The notes under the pieces: generated by a model
Seen by the model: the letters and a program-made list of their open reading frames with translations, nothing else
Databases searched by the model: none
What the model was told of the DNA's origin: nothing
In this document: positions 48,031 to 57,104 of the stretch, in pieces
Layout: the number at the start of each line of letters is the position of its first letter
Position numbering within the stretch: position 1 is the stretch's first letter
Program-made: the position numbers and the translations under genes
Source: Oscillatoria sp. CS-180
Lineage (GTDB): Bacteria > Cyanobacteriota > Cyanobacteriia > Phormidesmidales > Phormidesmidaceae
Reading direction: 5' to 3'
Assembly (NCBI RefSeq): GCF_028330965.1
Contig: NZ_JAQMUB010000101.1
Span: forward strand, 62,001 to 126,000
Length of the DNA: 64,000 nt

Positions 48031-48210
48031 TTAAGGATTAGAGTGCTCACCAGGTTTATAAGTCTTCGTCCAACATCTTTCTAAATGTGCTAGACGGTGG
48101 TAGTGCTGAAATGTCCAAGGATTAAGCCTGGTTTTGTAATGAGAGCTAAAAACAGGTTGTTTTAGGTAAGCCCAAAACGGAAATTTTAGAGAGTCATGTC
48201 GAGGATTCAT
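48031..48210 (-). CDS. Small unlisted gene, 59 residues
   Basis: A 59-codon frame from ATG to TAA just below usual length cut-offs. It starts MNPRHDSLKFPFWAYLKQPV and continues with FSSHYKTRLNPWTFQHYHRL and AHLERCWTKTYKPGEHSNP. It is rich in Trp, Tyr, His and Arg, has no transmembrane helix, and is not a low-complexity sequence. It is followed 20 bases later by an intrinsic terminator on the same strand, while a separate terminator ends ssrA upstream, so it is its own transcription unit. No strong Shine-Dalgarno: GAGG is 12 bases or more before ATG. Function not recognised. Confidence 0.6.
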   Translation of the reverse strand: MNPRHDSLKFPFWAYLKQPVFSSHYKTRLNPWTFQHYHRLAHLERCWTKTYKPGEHSNP

Positions 48211-48314
48211 GACAAATAGAAAACCTCAATTTTTACAGTAGAGATAATGGCCTTATCACTGCCGCATCGACCATGAACGACAGCGCTGTGTATCTCAGTA
48301 TAAACATGCCCAAA

Positions 48315-48343
48315 ATCTAGAGTTCGCCCAACAAACTCTAGAT
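48315..48343 (-). terminator. Terminator of ssrA
   Basis: On the minus strand ATCTAGAGTT-TGTTGGGCG-AACTCTAGAT is a perfect 10-bp stem followed by TTTTG, 40 bases after the tmRNA end. Confidence 0.8.
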
Positions 48344-48382
48344 GAAGTAATTTTCAATAAAGAACAATAAAGTTCATAAAAA

Positions 48383-48765
48383 TGGAGCCGACGGGAGTCG
48401 AACCCGTGTCCGTTTCGAGTAGTAACACTCCATTCATTCACAGACTTAGCCTATCTCACCCTCTAGGCGGGAATCGCTAATTATCCCTAGCGATGGGATT
48501 CTCTAGTAGAGTCTTAGCCTGAAGAACCACCAGAGAGATTCTTCAGGAGCATCCGTTGGGGTTTGTCCATGATCCTTAACGGAGTCAAATCACAGACGCT
48601 CGTCAAGTGTTTTGATTAAGCAGCAACAGGTGCAGCTTTACGAGCAAAAGGAACGATGTTGTTCGCAGTTACGTTTGTTTTGAGCCTGGATTTACGAGAG
48701 TAGACTCCCTCTCGGTCTGCATCACAAAGTGACTTTCGTCAAAACGTCGAAACCGTTACGGCCCC
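48383..48765 (-). ncRNA. ssrA: Transfer-messenger RNA (tmRNA)
   Basis: One-piece tmRNA of about 383 bases. The 5' end GGGGCCGTAACGGTTTCGACG and the 3' end with GGTTCGACTCCCGTCGGCTCC form the tRNA-like acceptor (GGGGCCG with CGGCTCC) and the T-arm. The tag reading frame at 48616-48666 encodes ANNIVPFARKAAPVAA, then TAA. tmRNA rescues stalled ribosomes and marks the incomplete protein for degradation. CCA is not encoded. The coordinates of both ends are from base pairing, so accurate within about one base. Confidence 0.97.
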
Positions 48766-49130
48766 TTGTTTGATCTCTAGATTAGCGTATCAAAGACGAA
48801 ACTGGGTGAGGTTTTCCTGATCTACACAATTGGATCGATATCGAAGGAAATGCTCACTGTTAGGTGGAATCAGTGCTTAACGGGCGATCGCTTATCTCGG
48901 ATTATCGAACCCATAACCTTTCACAAACCCAAATGTGTTCATTCTTACCTATAATGTTTACTTAACGATTGCCAAAGATCTCTTAGCGATTTGGGTTGAG
49001 TGCCCGGAGTTCTGAGGCACAGTTGAGCAAGCTCCGATGATTAAGACTAGCTGTTAGGGGAACATGATTACTGTTCCGAGCTAGCTGCTCTTAAAGATGT
49101 TTAGATGCCAAAGCAGGAAGAGGTTGACGC
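48766..49130. other. Spacer before the repeat-protein gene
   Basis: 365 bases. A small palindrome GGAACA-TGATTAC-TGTTCC (about 49059-49077) lies in the likely leader of the gene at 49131, and the ssrA promoter must lie at its left end. Nothing else identified. Confidence 0.4.
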
Positions 49131-49568
49131 ATGGCTACTCAGAACGAAGCAACAAACGAGCAACCCACCGCTAAGTCCAGCAGTGGGTCAACAACCAAGA
49201 AAACGACGACGAGTAAGACAACTCAGTCTAAGAACAGCATTGTTAAAGCAGATGAGAAGGACAACGGCGAAGTTGTATTCGTTTTAGACGATTCTACTCG
49301 TATTGCGCCAACTGAGTATCTGCCCAACCACCGCCCCATTGCTCTAAGCGAGTTTACGGTTGTCGGTAGCTTGGATATGGCCGGCGATCGCCCCATCATG
49401 GCGAATGGGTTTGAGGTTGCGACCACTGATTTGCTACCTGGACATCGTCCCGTAGCAGTCAGCACCCTTCCTATTTCTGATCTCAACTTCCTACCGGGTA
49501 ATCGTCCTATTGCATCGAACGACGTCGTTGATCCAACCCCTTCTATTTTGATGGGCTATCTTGACTAA
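49131..49568 (+). CDS. Cyanobacterial RPI-repeat protein, unknown
   Basis: 145 residues. The first 45 are Thr/Ser/Lys-rich and disordered. The rest is four units of about 18-20 residues centred on LPNHRPIALSEFTVVGS, MAGDRPIMANGFEV, LPGHRPVAVSTLPI and LPGNRPIASNDVV, ending LMGYLD. Each unit has the core (G/N)(H/D/N)RP(I/V). I recall proteins of this pattern as widespread in cyanobacteria with no function known. GGAAGAGG precedes the ATG. It is convergent with rpmA across a perfect palindrome. Confidence 0.82.
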   Translation: MATQNEATNEQPTAKSSSGSTTKKTTTSKTTQSKNSIVKADEKDNGEVVFVLDDSTRIAPTEYLPNHRPIALSEFTVVGSLDMAGDRPIMANGFEVATTDLLPGHRPVAVSTLPISDLNFLPGNRPIASNDVVDPTPSILMGYLD

Positions 49569-49620
49569 ATTCAGCGTAATGGAGATCGCAGGTTAGATTG
49601 CTTGCCATTTTTGAAGAATT

Positions 49621-49660
49621 ACCAAAAGAGGATGCTGACTAGTCAGCATCCTCTTTTGGT
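49621..49660. terminator. Bidirectional terminator, perfect 40-bp palindrome
   Basis: A perfect 40-bp inverted repeat with no spacer (left half ACCAAAAGAGGATGCTGACT). The arms contain AAAAGAGG and CCTCTTTT, giving a U-run for both directions, between the convergent genes at 49131 and rpmA. Confidence 0.85.
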
Positions 49661-49694
49661 TCGATGAATTGGTACGCTATTCAACTAAACGCCT

Positions 49695-49955
49695 CTAAGC
49701 CTGAACGGGATAGACGCTCACCTTTTTACGACTTTTACCTTTGCGTTCGAAAGTAACAATACCATCAACCATTGCAAACAGAGTGTCGTCACCACCGCGA
49801 CCAACGTTATTGCCGGGATGGAACTTGGTTCCTCGCTGGCGAACGAGAATGCTGCCAGCCGTTACTGCCTGGCCACCGTAACGCTTAACGCCTAATCTTT
49901 TAGCATTAGAGTCGCGACCGTTTCGGGTACTACCAGTTCCTTTCTTGTGAGCCAT
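49695..49955 (-). CDS. rpmA: Ribosomal protein L27
   Basis: 86 residues. The conserved N-terminus with [20 protein letters not shown], the loop [20 protein letters not shown] and the end [14 protein letters not shown] identify bL27, next to the peptidyl-transferase centre of the 50S subunit. It is second gene of rplU-rpmA, 39 bases after rplU. Confidence 0.98.
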   Translation of the reverse strand: MAHKKGTGSTRNGRDSNAKRLGVKRYGGQAVTAGSILVRQRGTKFHPGNNVGRGGDDTLFAMVDGIVTFERKGKSRKKVSVYPVQA

Positions 49956-49994
49956 ACTGTTCTCCTGTTACTGAAATTGTCAGATACGTTCGGT

Positions 49995-50453
49995 CTATTC
50001 TTCTTCGGAAGTGACTTCACTGCTAGTCTCTTCTGTCTGATCAGCAGGGGCAGCGCCTTGCTCTGATGCTGTTGCTGGAACGGTTGCTTCCTGAGAAGAC
50101 GAAGACGTATCGCTAGCCTCACCCATCAAGACTTCACCGTTGACGCTAATAGCATCAATCATTAAGCGTGTTAGCTCTTGGCGATGTCCCCGCTTCTTAC
50201 GGGTTTTTTTCTTGGGCTTCATCTTATAAACGATGATTTTGCGCCCTCTCAGATGACGCATTACGGTGCCCGAAACCGTTGCTCCCTCGACTAAAGGCTG
50301 ACCCACCATGGACTCGCCATCGTGAGAGACAAATAAAACTTTGTCGATAGTCACCGAGCTATCTTCTTCAACTGGGAGACGATCTAAGTCATAAAATCGC
50401 CCAGTCTCGACTCGAAACTGCTTTCCACTAGCTTCGATAATTGCGTAAGTCAT
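49995..50453 (-). CDS. rplU: Ribosomal protein L21 with acidic tail
   Basis: 152 residues; bL21 usually has about 103. The core is normal: [29 protein letters not shown]-like strand, [23 protein letters not shown]. The extra residues at the end (from about 115) are Ser/Glu/Thr/Ala-rich and end TSEEE. Such tails occur in cyanobacterial L21. Pairs with rpmA. Confidence 0.97.
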   Translation of the reverse strand: MTYAIIEASGKQFRVETGRFYDLDRLPVEEDSSVTIDKVLFVSHDGESMVGQPLVEGATVSGTVMRHLRGRKIIVYKMKPKKKTRKKRGHRQELTRLMIDAISVNGEVLMGEASDTSSSSQEATVPATASEQGAAPADQTEETSSEVTSEEE

Positions 50454-50500
50454 TTACTTTCCTCGCGATCGCCGTACAGGCACAGCAACGCTGCTTTGAG

Positions 50501-50557
50501 TATAGCTTTAGCCAGAGGACTGATCGTCTTGTCCTGGTAGAGTTAACGACCGCTATA
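50501..50557 (+). repeat. Dispersed short repeat, family 1, copy D (short)
   Basis: 57 bp; starts TATAGCTTTAG, contains GATCGTCTTGTCCTGG, ends CGCTATA. It is an internally deleted version of the copy at 39319. Confidence 0.65.
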
Positions 50558-50727
50558 AAACCTGGTCCGAGCGTATTTATAGACGAAACTTCATTTTGTT
50601 CTAAAAAGAGTAATGCTGTCAACCTGTGCAGTAGACGAAATCAATGATTTGACGGCACTCGACGCAAATCTTCCTGACAAGGGAGCGATTGGCGTGTCAA
50701 AGAAAACATGCTGCAAAGGTATTTGCC

Positions 50728-51933
50728 ATGGCTGTCGAAGCGTGTTTACTACTGGTGCAATCGCTGATGGGGGAATGCGATACGCCTATTCCTAATGTGG
50801 AGAGCCCTGTTGCACCCATTGAAGCTCAGAAGATAGTCGATCATTTTGATGTTGAGGCAACTGTCTCGGAGGCGATTGCCCCGGCTGATCCCGCAAAGGC
50901 ACCACAATTTGGGCTGCTTTGTCGTCATGCGGAGAGTCAACCTGATCAAAGCTGTGAAACCTCCTCTCTAGGTCAGAACAGACAGGTCGCTTCTCGTCCG
51001 ATGGCGTCCTCTCGTGACACCGTATCAACTCAAGTCGAATTAAGACCTTCTCAGGAAAACCAATCTGCCGCTTCAACGACCTCGGCATCCATCACCACTC
51101 CGGTTACGCTTGATGTTCCTCGGCCTTCCCGTTCTGTGCCGATGCCTGCGTTGCACACCCCTCAATTTAGTGCCCCTGCTGAAGTTGCTGCACTACCCTC
51201 TAGGCCGTATGGCACAAGAATTCGACCACAAGGTCCTGCTTCAGGGCCGCAGCTTTATCGTCAGCGGCAGTTAGCTCTGCAATCTGGACGCTCCTACACG
51301 CGACTATTGCCTAACGAGTATGTTGAACAGTGGAGTCGCGCGACTCGACAGCCCACCTATCAAGAATGGCAGCGATTGCTAGTGCAGGAAGCTCGGTCAA
51401 TTGCCGGTGGTCAAGGTAATAATCGCTTAGAGGTGGTTGTGGGGGATTCTTTTGGTCTTTGGTTGCCGCCGGAGATGTTGCCCCGCGATCGCCTTTGGCT
51501 CAACCAAAGCATTTCAGGAGACACCACCGCTGGTATTGTCCAACGGCTGTCTGCCTTTGCGAATACTCGCCCCACAACTATCCATGTCTTAGCCGGAGCT
51601 AATGATCTGAAGAACGGTGTCCCGGAAGGGCATATTGTCCGCAATCTTCAGCAAATTGTGCAGCGATTGAGGCAACAGCATCCCCAAAGTCGAATTGTTG
51701 TCTACTCAGTGCTGCCAACTCGTCGCGCGGATATTGCCAACGAGCGGGTGCGATCGCTCAATGCCCGCATTTCCCGACTGACTCAACAAAACCGGGTGGA
51801 ATTTCGCAACGTTCATCCTCGTTTTCAAGATGAACACGGTAACCTTCGGGCCGAACTGACCACTGACGGACTGCACTTGAATGCTGAAGGATATGCTCTT
51901 TGGCAGCGAGCGATCTTAGCTGGAATCTGGTGA
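50728..51933 (+). CDS. SGNH/GDSL-type hydrolase with long linker
   Basis: 401 residues from the ATG reading MAVEACLLLVQSLMGE with AAAGG upstream; a longer frame from 50689 is possible. Residues 1-200 are Pro/Ser/Gln-rich linker. The catalytic domain (about 240-401) has the SGNH blocks: GDSF (Ser), GD in SISGDTTAG, GAND (Asn), and DGLHLN (Asp/His). An ester is the likely substrate (acyl or acetyl groups on lipid or polysaccharide). The first residues are hydrophobic and could be a short anchor. Single gene. Confidence 0.88.
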   Translation: MAVEACLLLVQSLMGECDTPIPNVESPVAPIEAQKIVDHFDVEATVSEAIAPADPAKAPQFGLLCRHAESQPDQSCETSSLGQNRQVASRPMASSRDTVSTQVELRPSQENQSAASTTSASITTPVTLDVPRPSRSVPMPALHTPQFSAPAEVAALPSRPYGTRIRPQGPASGPQLYRQRQLALQSGRSYTRLLPNEYVEQWSRATRQPTYQEWQRLLVQEARSIAGGQGNNRLEVVVGDSFGLWLPPEMLPRDRLWLNQSISGDTTAGIVQRLSAFANTRPTTIHVLAGANDLKNGVPEGHIVRNLQQIVQRLRQQHPQSRIVVYSVLPTRRADIANERVRSLNARISRLTQQNRVEFRNVHPRFQDEHGNLRAELTTDGLHLNAEGYALWQRAILAGIW

Positions 51934-52064
51934 CGAGAGGAGTTTTAAGGTCTCAGCTTCGTGTTGTGAATGAGTTTCCTAGCGATCATTCAGACTTCAG
52001 GTTTGTGGACTGCTCAGCTAACAACCTTCAGATATAGACGGGTCTGGCAGAATGATGCTGAAGG

Positions 52065-54395
52065 ATGAGCAAGGCTAGGAAAATGCAGGGGACGATCGCA
52101 TCTGACCGTTTGACGATACTAGCGGACATTCGGGCCAGTTTACGGGAAGGTCAGCAGGCCCTAGCAGACTGGACGGGTGGTCCATTAGCAGTATCTGCTG
52201 TGCCCGGAGCAGGCAAATCTACGGGGATGGCTGCGGGAGCGGCCATCGCGATCGTCCGGCATGGATTAAGCGCCAAGCACCAGCTTATTCTTGTGACCTT
52301 TACGCGCTCTGCGGCGGCCAATCTCAAGGCAAAAGTTCAGCGATACCTAAGAGAGCTACAGTTTCCCCTAAGCAGTTTTGTCGTCTATACGCTGCACGGG
52401 TTGGCGTTGACGATCGCTACTCGCAATCCAGACCTATCGGGGATCAGCTTAGATACCCTGACACTGCTGACACCGACTCAGAACAATCGCTTGATTCGAA
52501 CCTGCGTGGAACGGTGGATCGCTGAGAATTCCTCCCTTTATCAACAGCTTATTGAAGGTCGTCAGTTTGATGGTGAAGAGACTGAGCGTTTACGGCGCCA
52601 ATCTACCTTAAGAACAGAAATTTTGCCGAATTTGGCAACAACTGTTATTCATGAGGCCAAAAGTTCTGGGATGCTGCCTCCAGCGCTCGCTACTCTGGCG
52701 GAGTCAGTGACTCGTTCTTTAACCGATGATGTGCAGGACTACGACGTTCTCAACATGGCCGCAGGGCTATATGACCAGTATCAAACGCTGCTAGAGCAAC
52801 GTCAGCTCATCGACTACGACGACATGATTTTGGCGGCACTACGAGTTCTGGAGTCGGAAGAAGCCAGACAATTTTGGCAGGGACGAGTATTTGCCATTTT
52901 TGAAGATGAGGCTCAGGATTCTTCCCCTCTGCAAACTCGATTGTTAGAAACCCTGGCAGCCGCTGCCGACGATCCCCATCGGCCTCTGAACTTAGTCAGA
53001 GTAGGCGATCCCAATCAAGCTATCAACTCGACCTTCACGCCAGCAGACCCCGTTTTCTTTAATCAGTTTTGCGATCGCGCCCAGCGTCAGCAGCGTTTGG
53101 TTGTGATGGATCAGGCAGGCCGTAGCAGCGATGTCATCATGATGGCTGCCAATACTCTTTTGCGGTGGGTCAATCAATCCGGTTTGGCCGGTGACATAGT
53201 GCCGTTTCGCCCGCAACAGATTCATCCAGTTCCGCCTGATGATCCGCAATTGAATGCCAATCCACCTGCCCTTGGCGGTGGTGTTGAGTTCTATCGGCCT
53301 GACACTGTGACAGACAGCGTGCGGCAAATCGCTGAGCGATCACTGGCCATGTTCACAGACGATCCCAACCTGAGCCAAGCGATTTTGGTCAGAGAAAATC
53401 GCCAGAATCGGTTTATCAGCCAATTGTTGAAAGATCCAGACACTCTAGGCATCGATTTGCTAAGTACTGGTCTCCGCATTTACGACGTTGGCGAGCAGGA
53501 TCGCCAGACCCATGTGCCCTCTGAAATGCTGACTATTTTGCAATTCATTGAGCGACCCCACTCTCCTGATCGCATGAAGTCGGTCCTACGGGTCTTGGTT
53601 GATCGTCAGCGTATTCCAACTCAGGATCTCAACGTCTTGGCAAAGCAGCCTGAACAGTTCCTCTATCCAGGACCGTTGGATCCCCTCCTTGGAACAGCCG
53701 CCGCAGAACAGGCTCGGCGGCTGTGTACCGGGCTATTGCGATCGCGCTTTGAACTACCGCCCTATCACTTAATTCCTTTTGCAGGATTGACCTTGGGATA
53801 TAACCAGAGCGAGTTGGCGACCGCTGATAAATTGGCTGCCCGGCTTGCTCAGCAAACGCGGGAAGAAAATACCCTGCAGATGATGATTCGAGTACTGCAA
53901 GACATTGTCGGTTCAGAGCGATTCGAGGCCGTTGACACAGAGGATCGAGATGATCGCTACACTCGGCGTGGTCAGCTCACCATCATGACCATGCATAAGG
54001 CCAAAGGACTGGATTGGGATGCTGTGTTTTTGCCCTTTTTGCACGAGCGCACCATTCCAGGCAATCTTTGGATCCCCCCTCAGCAAACGTTTTTAGGCGA
54101 TTTTGGCTTGCCAGAAGTTGCTCGTGCTCAAATTCGTGCCGAAACCCACGCCGAACATAAGCCTGCACCGATCCCCGACCTGTTCACCGCCTGGCAGCAG
54201 GCCAAGAATTTGAAAACTGCTGAAGAGTTTCGCCTGCTCTATGTCGCCATGACCCGCGCAAAGCGACTGCTGTGGATGTCTGCGGCACAGACCGCTCCCT
54301 TCAGCTGGAGCAATCCCGAAAACCTGGCAGATGCTGCTCCCTGTCCCGCTATACCTGTGGTGATGAAGGGCATAAGGCAGGACATCGAGGAATAG
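52065..54395 (+). CDS. UvrD/PcrA-like superfamily 1 helicase
   Basis: 776 residues. Walker A AVPGAGKST (residues 45-53), motif II FEDEAQDSSPLQ, motif III VGDPNQAI, motif V TIMTMHKAKGLDWDAVFLP and motif VI LLYVAMTRAKRLLWM define the ATP-dependent DNA helicase fold. It unwinds DNA in repair or replication. It is shorter and more diverged than classical UvrD. ATG at 52065 is used; a second ATG lies six codons in. Confidence 0.93.
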   Translation: MSKARKMQGTIASDRLTILADIRASLREGQQALADWTGGPLAVSAVPGAGKSTGMAAGAAIAIVRHGLSAKHQLILVTFTRSAAANLKAKVQRYLRELQFPLSSFVVYTLHGLALTIATRNPDLSGISLDTLTLLTPTQNNRLIRTCVERWIAENSSLYQQLIEGRQFDGEETERLRRQSTLRTEILPNLATTVIHEAKSSGMLPPALATLAESVTRSLTDDVQDYDVLNMAAGLYDQYQTLLEQRQLIDYDDMILAALRVLESEEARQFWQGRVFAIFEDEAQDSSPLQTRLLETLAAAADDPHRPLNLVRVGDPNQAINSTFTPADPVFFNQFCDRAQRQQRLVVMDQAGRSSDVIMMAANTLLRWVNQSGLAGDIVPFRPQQIHPVPPDDPQLNANPPALGGGVEFYRPDTVTDSVRQIAERSLAMFTDDPNLSQAILVRENRQNRFISQLLKDPDTLGIDLLSTGLRIYDVGEQDRQTHVPSEMLTILQFIERPHSPDRMKSVLRVLVDRQRIPTQDLNVLAKQPEQFLYPGPLDPLLGTAAAEQARRLCTGLLRSRFELPPYHLIPFAGLTLGYNQSELATADKLAARLAQQTREENTLQMMIRVLQDIVGSERFEAVDTEDRDDRYTRRGQLTIMTMHKAKGLDWDAVFLPFLHERTIPGNLWIPPQQTFLGDFGLPEVARAQIRAETHAEHKPAPIPDLFTAWQQAKNLKTAEEFRLLYVAMTRAKRLLWMSAAQTAPFSWSNPENLADAAPCPAIPVVMKGIRQDIEE

Positions 54396-54660
54396 ACTCC
54401 TTGCCTGTTAGCAGCGTTTTCCATGATCCGGTTTTATTTACATCAGGGACTGTAGCTGTTGCCAGTTCCATTAGGACAAGATGGATAACTCTTCGACAAG
54501 TACACCCTCCTCCCCACTGCCGCCTCCTGCCTCCCTTCTCCCCACTCCCCATCTCCTTAACTCCCTCACCCCCGCCTTCCTAGATCCAATCGAGCGTGAC
54601 CGGAATTTTCCAGAATGGCGCATCCTTTAAGAAATGGCATGTCATCAAGATTGGACGGTT
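54396..54660. other. Spacer with pyrimidine-rich tract
   Basis: 265 bases between the helicase and the M42 gene. At 54502-54580 about 79 bases are nearly all C and T (tcctccccactgcc-type units), similar to degenerate tandem pyrimidine repeats of cyanobacteria. No gene. Confidence 0.6.
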
Positions 54661-55701
54661 ATGGCTAACACATCCTATGACGCTCTTTACGAAACGATTG
54701 GCGAGCTGGTTATGTGTCATTCTCCGAGCGGCATGGAGCAGGCAATCAATGCTGATCTGGTAGCACGGTTGAAAACGTTGGGAGTGGAGCATTGGCTAGA
54801 TGAAGCGGATAACGTAGTTGCCAAAATTCCGGGGACTGGTGAGGGCGCGATCGCGATTACCGCTCATAAAGATGAGATCGGCGGCATTGTTAAAGCGATC
54901 GAACCTAACGGACGGCTTGCGGTGCGGCGTTTAGGGGGGTCGTTTCCCTGGATTTATGGTGAAGGCGTTGTTGATATTTTGGGGGATCACGAAACGATCC
55001 CTGGAGTTTTGTCCTTTGGATCGCGACACGTTTCCCATGAGTCGGCCCAAAAGATTCAGCAGGAAGGAAAGGCTGTGACCTGGGAATCCGCATGGGTTGA
55101 GACCAAACGCCCCCTGAAATCTCTGGTTGCGGCAGGAGTTCGTGCAGGGACTCGTATCGTGGTGGGGAAGCAACGCAAACAGCCTTGTCGTTTAGGAGAT
55201 TACATGGCTAGTTACACGCTAGACAATAAGGCGTCTATTGCTATCTTGCTGGCCTTAGCAGAACGACTCAAGGTACCGCAAAAGACCGTTTATCTAGTGT
55301 TTTCAGCCAAAGAAGAGGTCGGCGCTATCGGTGCTTTGTACTTTAGTAATCGTCAAAAATTGGATAGTTTAATTGCTTTAGAAATCTGCCCACTATCCAA
55401 GGAGTATGCCATTCAAGCTGGGGAGATACCTGTTTTGCTATCCCAAGATAAGTATGGTTTGTATGACGAAACCCTCAATCAACAGCTCTTGCAAGCAGCT
55501 CAGGTTAAGGGGATTCCTGTTCAACAAGCCGTGATTACCGGATTTGGTAGTGACGGCTCCATTGCAATGACCTTCGGACATGTGCCAAAGGCGGCCTGTC
55601 TGAGTTTTCCGACAGACAATACCCATGGCTATGAGATTGCTCATTTGGGAGCGATCGCTCACTGCATCGATATTTTGGAACAATACTGTAACGACCTATA
55701 A
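54661..55701 (+). CDS. M42-family metallopeptidase
   Basis: 346 residues from MANTSYDALYETIGELVMCH. Two-metal aminopeptidase fold: TAHKDEIG (H69, D71), bridging Asp in YTLDNKASI, catalytic Glu and metal-binding Glu in SAKEEVGAIG, Glu in LEICPL and His at the end near TDNTHGYE. M42 enzymes include glutamyl aminopeptidases, deblocking peptidases and proteins first called endoglucanases. It releases amino acids from peptides in the cytoplasm. Confidence 0.92.
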   Translation: MANTSYDALYETIGELVMCHSPSGMEQAINADLVARLKTLGVEHWLDEADNVVAKIPGTGEGAIAITAHKDEIGGIVKAIEPNGRLAVRRLGGSFPWIYGEGVVDILGDHETIPGVLSFGSRHVSHESAQKIQQEGKAVTWESAWVETKRPLKSLVAAGVRAGTRIVVGKQRKQPCRLGDYMASYTLDNKASIAILLALAERLKVPQKTVYLVFSAKEEVGAIGALYFSNRQKLDSLIALEICPLSKEYAIQAGEIPVLLSQDKYGLYDETLNQQLLQAAQVKGIPVQQAVITGFGSDGSIAMTFGHVPKAACLSFPTDNTHGYEIAHLGAIAHCIDILEQYCNDL

Positions 55702-55884
55702 CGCCGTGACAGTAGGGTAGACAGCAGGTCTTTAAAATGGAGGGATGAGGAGATCATCCTAGAAAGCGAAAGTTCGCGTTTAGCTCCGAATTCAAACGTC
55801 TGCCGATATCAGACGGTATTGAGCGACGTTTTCTGAGTTTTGCCTGTTCTCCCGACATATCCATTTCAATACGGAGATCTGAAG

Positions 55885-56376
55885 ATGGCCCAGACAGTTG
55901 CTGACGTCATGACTCGGGATTTGCTGATGGTGAATCCTGAAACTTCCCTTCAAGAGGCGATTCAGTTGCTTGCAAAAAACCGTATTAGTGGTTTGCCTGT
56001 GGTTACGCAAGCCGGGGATCTAGTCGGCATTTTGTCTGAAGCTGATTTAATGTGGCAAGTGACTGGTGCACCGCTGCCCGCCTACATCATGCTTTTGGAC
56101 AGTGTGATTTATCTAGAAAATCCTAGTCGCTACAGTGAGGAGGTTCACAAGGCGCTGGGCCAAACGGTGTCAGAGGTGATGAGCCGGGATCAGGTTGCAA
56201 CAATCAAACCAGACGCTTCACTCAAAGAAGCCGCTCAATTAATGCATCAAAAAAAGGTGACAAGACTGCCTGTTCTAGACACCTCTGGGACTTTGGTCGG
56301 GATTCTGACCCAGGGCGATATTGTGCGATCGCTGGCAGAAAGTTATCAAGATATCTCCGCTGACATGGCAGGATGA
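55885..56376 (+). CDS. Two-CBS-domain protein
   Basis: 163 residues from MAQTVADVMTRDLLM with GGAG at good spacing. CBS1 spans about residues 5-60 (TSLQEAIQLLAKNRISGLPV, LVGILSEADLM); CBS2 spans about 95-155 (DASLKEAAQLMHQKKVTRLPV, LVGILTQGDIVRSL). Such pairs bind adenine nucleotides and regulate partners. The middle loop (ITGAPLPAYIMLLDSVIYLEN-type segment) is typical of cyanobacterial and plastid CBSX-like proteins. nblB begins 68 bases later and may share its transcript. Confidence 0.93.
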   Translation: MAQTVADVMTRDLLMVNPETSLQEAIQLLAKNRISGLPVVTQAGDLVGILSEADLMWQVTGAPLPAYIMLLDSVIYLENPSRYSEEVHKALGQTVSEVMSRDQVATIKPDASLKEAAQLMHQKKVTRLPVLDTSGTLVGILTQGDIVRSLAESYQDISADMAG

Positions 56377-56444
56377 AGGAATGATTGTTTTGTTTGAAGA
56401 AGCGATCGCAGCCCTCACAATTATTGACGACCGAGGCTTTCGTT

Positions 56445-57104
56445 ATGAGTCCTACACCTAATCAGGTTAAGCAGCTAATCGAATCTTCTGATTTAGGAGA
56501 GCGTTTACGAGGCGTGAACCAGGCGCGAGATTTAGATCCTGCCGATTCTTTTGGTTTGATTGTCACGGCCTGTAAGGACGATAGCCCTCGGGTACGATAT
56601 GCTGCCATGAGTCAAATGGACACAATCGGTAATCACAACCGTCAACAGACGCTGGACCTCTTACGAGATGCTCTATTGAATGATCCCGAAGCCGACGTGC
56701 AATCTGCTGCTGCTGATGCGTTGGGGGGATTGCAGATGACCGAAGCGTTTGAAGATTTGCGATCAGTTTACGAAACGACAGAGGAGTGGCTACTCAAGTT
56801 CAGCATCATTGCTGCTTTAGGTGAGATGGGTGATGCTCGCGCTTTTGACATGCTGGCTTCTGCAATTGAATCGGATATCACCCTAGTGTCCACTGCGGCA
56901 ATTGGTTCCCTTGGGGAACTAGGTGATCCCAGAGCGGTCCCTTTACTTTTGCCCTATGTTGATGCTGATGACTGGCAAGTGCGCCATCGAGTAACGCAAG
57001 CGCTCGGTCAGTTTGATTCTCCTCAAGCGAAAGCAGCACTAGAGAAGCTCAGTCAGGATACATCAGCAACCGTTGCTGATGCTGCCAAGCGGCACATTCC
57101 ATAG
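56445..57104 (+). CDS. nblB: Phycobilisome degradation protein NblB
   Basis: 219 residues from MSPTPNQVKQLIESSDLGER. HEAT-like repeats throughout, for example SPRVRYAAMSQMDTIG, DVQSAAADALGGLQ, LVSTAAIGSLGELGDPRAVPLL and WQVRHRVTQALGQFDSPQAK, related to phycocyanobilin lyases (CpcE family). NblB is needed for phycobilisome breakdown under nutrient starvation in Synechococcus. The family also includes lyases; assignment to NblB rather than a lyase comes from length and the N-terminal motif. Confidence 0.88.
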   Translation: MSPTPNQVKQLIESSDLGERLRGVNQARDLDPADSFGLIVTACKDDSPRVRYAAMSQMDTIGNHNRQQTLDLLRDALLNDPEADVQSAAADALGGLQMTEAFEDLRSVYETTEEWLLKFSIIAALGEMGDARAFDMLASAIESDITLVSTAAIGSLGELGDPRAVPLLLPYVDADDWQVRHRVTQALGQFDSPQAKAALEKLSQDTSATVADAAKRHIP

